From assembly GCA_028456385.1 (NCBI GenBank), contig JALNQF010000384.1:1-37061 (forward strand): a DNA stretch of 37,061 nt, read 5' to 3'. The notes below the pieces were generated by a model. That model saw nothing but the letters and a program-made list of their open reading frames with translations, did not search any database and was not told the origin of the DNA. How positions within the stretch are numbered: the stretch's first letter is position 1; the number at the start of each line of letters is the position of its first letter. Of this stretch, positions 34,195 through 37,061 are shown in pieces. Made by a program: the position numbers and the translations under genes. Origin of the DNA: Ophiosphaerella korrae (lineage: Eukaryota > Ascomycota > Dothideomycetes > Pleosporales > Phaeosphaeriaceae).

Positions 34195-34621
34195 TGTTAT
34201 AAGTATAATAGAGGAAATCGAGATAGAACTAATTAGTCCTAATCTAGGCGCTAACAAAGCATAAGACAAGTAAAGTAATAACCTTAATTAGGAAACTATA
34301 TATAACTAGGACACCTAGGCTAATCTATAATCTATAGACTCTTAGTAACTATAGATTATAGATTAAGATAATTTATAATCTACTAGTCTTAGTAACTATA
34401 GATTATAGATTACAATAAGTATATAGTTAGTAGAATATGTATTATTAGGATAGTATTAGTAATTTAATCCTTTAACTATAGAACGCTAGTACAAGATAGT
34501 TATAAAATATCTTCTACTATTTATAGTTATTATAGATCCTAATATAAGCTTTTATTATTACTTCTTAATCTACTAACTCTTAATATAGGTACCTATAGTT
34601 AATAATAGGTAGCCTATAATA
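34195..34621 (+). repeat. Element G 5' LTR
   Basis: 427 bp, aligned throughout with the A LTR in reverse. It holds the TAATCTATAATCTA and complement hairpin block at about 34322-34415. It is followed by CTTTACTAATTTAGTTATTA, the leader start shared with A and D. Confidence 0.92.
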
Positions 34622-34682
34622 CTTTACTAATTTAGTTATTACAAGAAGTAAAGTATAAGTAACGTATAGTCTAGCTAATATA

Positions 34683-37061
34683 ATAGTAAAAAGTTTAACT
34701 AAATAATTAAGTAAAGCCTCTAGGAGTAGTCTAGAATTAGATAGTACTATATAGGAAACAATTAAAAGTCGTCTTAACTAGCTAATTAATAATAAAGAAG
34801 ATATAAAGATAGTAATTAACGCTTTAGAAACGTAGAATAAAGAACTATAAGATTACGTAAAATAGAACAAAGTATAAATTAAAGCTATTATCTAAAGATA
34901 GAACTAGATAGAACTAATTACCTAAAGATTAGAAATAAGTATAATAAAGAAACTACCTAAGATACCTATACTTAAGAAGTTTAATAGAGAAAGAGAAAAA
35001 CTAAGACCTTTTATTATATTAGTATAACTCTAGATAGATATATAAGTACTATACTTTAATATAGAAGAGAAGAAGGTAATATATATTAGATTATACCTTA
35101 AAGAAGACGTAATAAGATAGTATAAACCTTACTAGACTAATTATACAACGTATTTACTAATAACCTAGAAGGATAAAACTAGAGCTATTTTTAGAAGTTA
35201 TAAGTACTTTACTAAATAAATAAGAGTAGTATTTAGAGATATAGATATTACCTAATAAGCTAAAGAATAGCTAGAGAAGCTTATATAAAGTTAGAGTATT
35301 CCTAAGTATATATTATAATTTAAATAATTATTACAAAACATAGAATAAAATAAGTTAGCTTTAATATTATAATTTAAATAAGGACTTAACTCTAAAATTA
35401 GATACAAGATAATATATATAGAAAAACTAAGGATACTAGAAGCCCTAAAGTAATAAGTAATATAGATTAATAATAATCTTTAAGAATAGAAAAAGAATAA
35501 ATATAGAAGTTATACCTAGAATTATAATAAGAGAGACCTAATAGTCCTTAACGCTAATAAGGATAAAAAGAAGAAGAAGAATAAAGACTTTATATACTTT
35601 AACTATAGTAAGAAAGGCTACTACGCAAAAGACTACTAATTATAAAAGAAGAAGGATATCGTATATTATAAATATAGGAAACTAAGATACTTTATAAAAG
35701 ACTATAGAAGTAAAAACTTAAAAAAAGAGACTTAGTTAAAAATAACTAAGAAGAAGAAGGAAGTACTATAAGTATAGGCTAAACCTTAAGAGAAAGTAGC
35801 TAAGAGTAAAGAAGTATAACACGTAATACTCTACTAGACCTTTTATTATAATAATAACTACTATATATATCTTTTTAGTAAATAGGGAGTAGTATAGTTT
35901 TTATAAAAATAGAGATATAGAGTAGCTATAATAAAGGAGAGAATAAAAGCTTAGCTAAAAGAAATAGTATAAGTAATAGACCTACTAATAGAAGACTTAG
36001 AAGAAGAAGAGCTTCTAGCACTATTAATCTAGGCTAAAGGACTAGTACTAGATAAAGAAACTACTACAACTACTTCTAAAAGACTATAAAGAAATAAGAG
36101 ATAAGTTAGTATAAAGAGTATAGAGTATACTTAGCTAATAATATATAGTTATAATAGCTATATAATAATAGATATAGAGGAATAGAATAAAGAATAGAAA
36201 TTTATTTAAATATACTTAATAGTTATAAGTATAGAGGAGGCGTATAAAGACTAAAAAAAACGTAATTCTAAAGAAATAAAGTTTATACTATTTTAAAAAT
36301 AGATAAAGTAATATATAGTTATAGTAAAGAGAATACTTATATAAAAAGAGTAGTAATACTTTATAAGAAAAACGTAATAGATTAATAAAGCCTATATACT
36401 AAGAGTACTAGTAGTATACTATATCTTAATAATAGAAATACCTAGAAAAGATAAATACTAGGAAGGGGACAATAAGATAATAGACCTAGAATATCTAGTA
36501 TATTTTAAAGTATTATAGATATTATACCTAGATAAGAATTATATTATATATAGAAACTCTAAAGTAAATAATAACGTATAGCCTATAAAGAGAAGAGGCT
36601 ATAATTATATAAGAGTAATTATAGTAGAAGATATCTAAGGATAGGAAATAATCCTAGAAAATAGATACTTAGTAGTAAGGCTAGGATTAAAATTAATAAA
36701 GAAATATATCTAAAGAAGACTATAGTATAAGTGTATAAATAATAAATATCTAAAATATAAAATATATAAACTTAAAATAGAGCTATAGCTTTAGAAAGAT
36801 AGATAGTTTAATAAATTACTAAAGTAAAAAAAGTTAGAAAGTAAAGGAGGCCTATATATTACAAAAATAGGTATATACTAAAGAAAGAAGGTATAACTTA
36901 TAATTAATAGTAGAGCTATAAGAAACTTTATATTAAAGAAGTTTATAGAAATATAAAGAATAAAGTATACTATAAAGAAATACTCTTAATAACTAAGTAT
37001 AATTAAAGGAAAACTATTCTAAGAACCTATATAGTTTAAGATAGTACCTTTAATATTAAGG
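34683..37061 (+). pseudogene. Element G gag and protease, RIP-inactivated, truncated by the window
   Basis: One frame (positions equal to 0 modulo 3) from ATA at 34683 (probable ATG) to the window end. Order: N-terminal part with IINALETQ-like helix near 34815; capsid with KKLPKIPILKKFNRERE near 34950 and YIRLYLKEDVIRQY near 35080; zinc knuckle 1 IYFNYSKKGYYAKDY at 35592 and knuckle 2 YYKYRKLRYFIKDY at about 35662 (Cys/His read as Tyr); then a Lys-rich spacer. The protease active site INSRAIRNFI is at 36903 (from DSGA). Gag and protease lie in the same frame, as in A, so the family has a single fused ORF. Many TAA/TAG stops. Confidence 0.92.

Larger units (their letters stand above)
34195..37061 (+). 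mobile_element. Element G: 5' part of a Ty3/gypsy chromovirus, runs off the window
   Basis: Starts with TGTTATAAG inside F RNase H (GAAGT before it may be the target duplication). LTR 34195-34621, leader, then one gag-pol frame to the window end. It belongs to the A subfamily by LTR and coding text. It retains CpA at many places and is one of the less damaged copies. Confidence 0.93.

Noticed and set aside
1..37061. A mitochondrial or plastid genome, or an organism with a reassigned code, because of the extreme AT content and scarcity of TGA
   Set aside because: TpG depletion by RIP removes TGA and creates TAA/TAG; the elements are nuclear LTR retrotransposons with chromodomains, and stops fall at Gln/Trp positions of known motifs.

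Overview
The window looks like a repeat graveyard of a filamentous ascomycete (Pezizomycotina). It is very AT-rich, CpA and TpG are almost gone, TpA is in large excess, and every frame is full of TAA/TAG. This is the signature of repeat-induced point mutation (RIP). No intact gene is present. What can be read is a nest of Ty3/gypsy LTR retrotransposons of the chromovirus type, each with a decayed gag-pol. Their motifs survive as RIP-altered versions: YLDD read as YLDN, zinc-knuckle Cys/His read as Tyr, and protease DSGA read as NSRA.

Layout by element (letters are mine). C is a minus-strand element at 1-1905 and 16031-18352, with its 5' LTR at 17910-18352; its 3' end lies left of the window. 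B is a plus-strand element of the same family inserted in C (1906-16025, LTRs of 442 bp, TSD ATATA). A is a minus-strand element inserted in the RT region of B (5056-12087, 7032 bp, LTRs of 426 bp, TSD AAAGA). E is a plus-strand element cut at its left side by C (18353-20958 and 27985-28836, with its 3' LTR). D is a minus-strand element inserted in E (20959-27984, 7026 bp, LTRs of 441 bp, TSD AAGTA). A 2-kb block that I cannot name follows (28837-30801), with one weakly open plus-strand frame. H is an 84-bp LTR start (30802-30885), cut by F. F is a minus-strand element (30886-34194), cut by G. G is a plus-strand element (34195 to the window end) with LTR, gag, two zinc knuckles and protease. 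Two copies of a 425-bp foldback MITE with TA target duplications sit in C (17051-17475) and F (32647-33071). A short island with normal base composition (about 12816-13069) interrupts B.

In A, the gag, protease, RT, integrase and chromodomain motifs all lie in one frame of about 1,800 codons, so decay there was almost entirely by base substitution. The most interesting signal lies between the chromodomain and the 3' LTR. In A, D, E and F the strand opposite to gag-pol carries a conserved open frame of about 125 codons running in from the LTR, followed in the +1 frame by about 110 more conserved codons. B carries a comparable antisense frame. A second signal is strand polarity: in every element the sense strand has kept more CpA than TpG whatever its orientation, so the residual mutation pattern follows the element and not the chromosome strand.

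Inferred order of events: C and D inserted into E; B into C; A into B; F into H; G into F; the MITEs entered C and F late. A, D and G kept the most TpG/CpA and are probably the youngest or least mutated.
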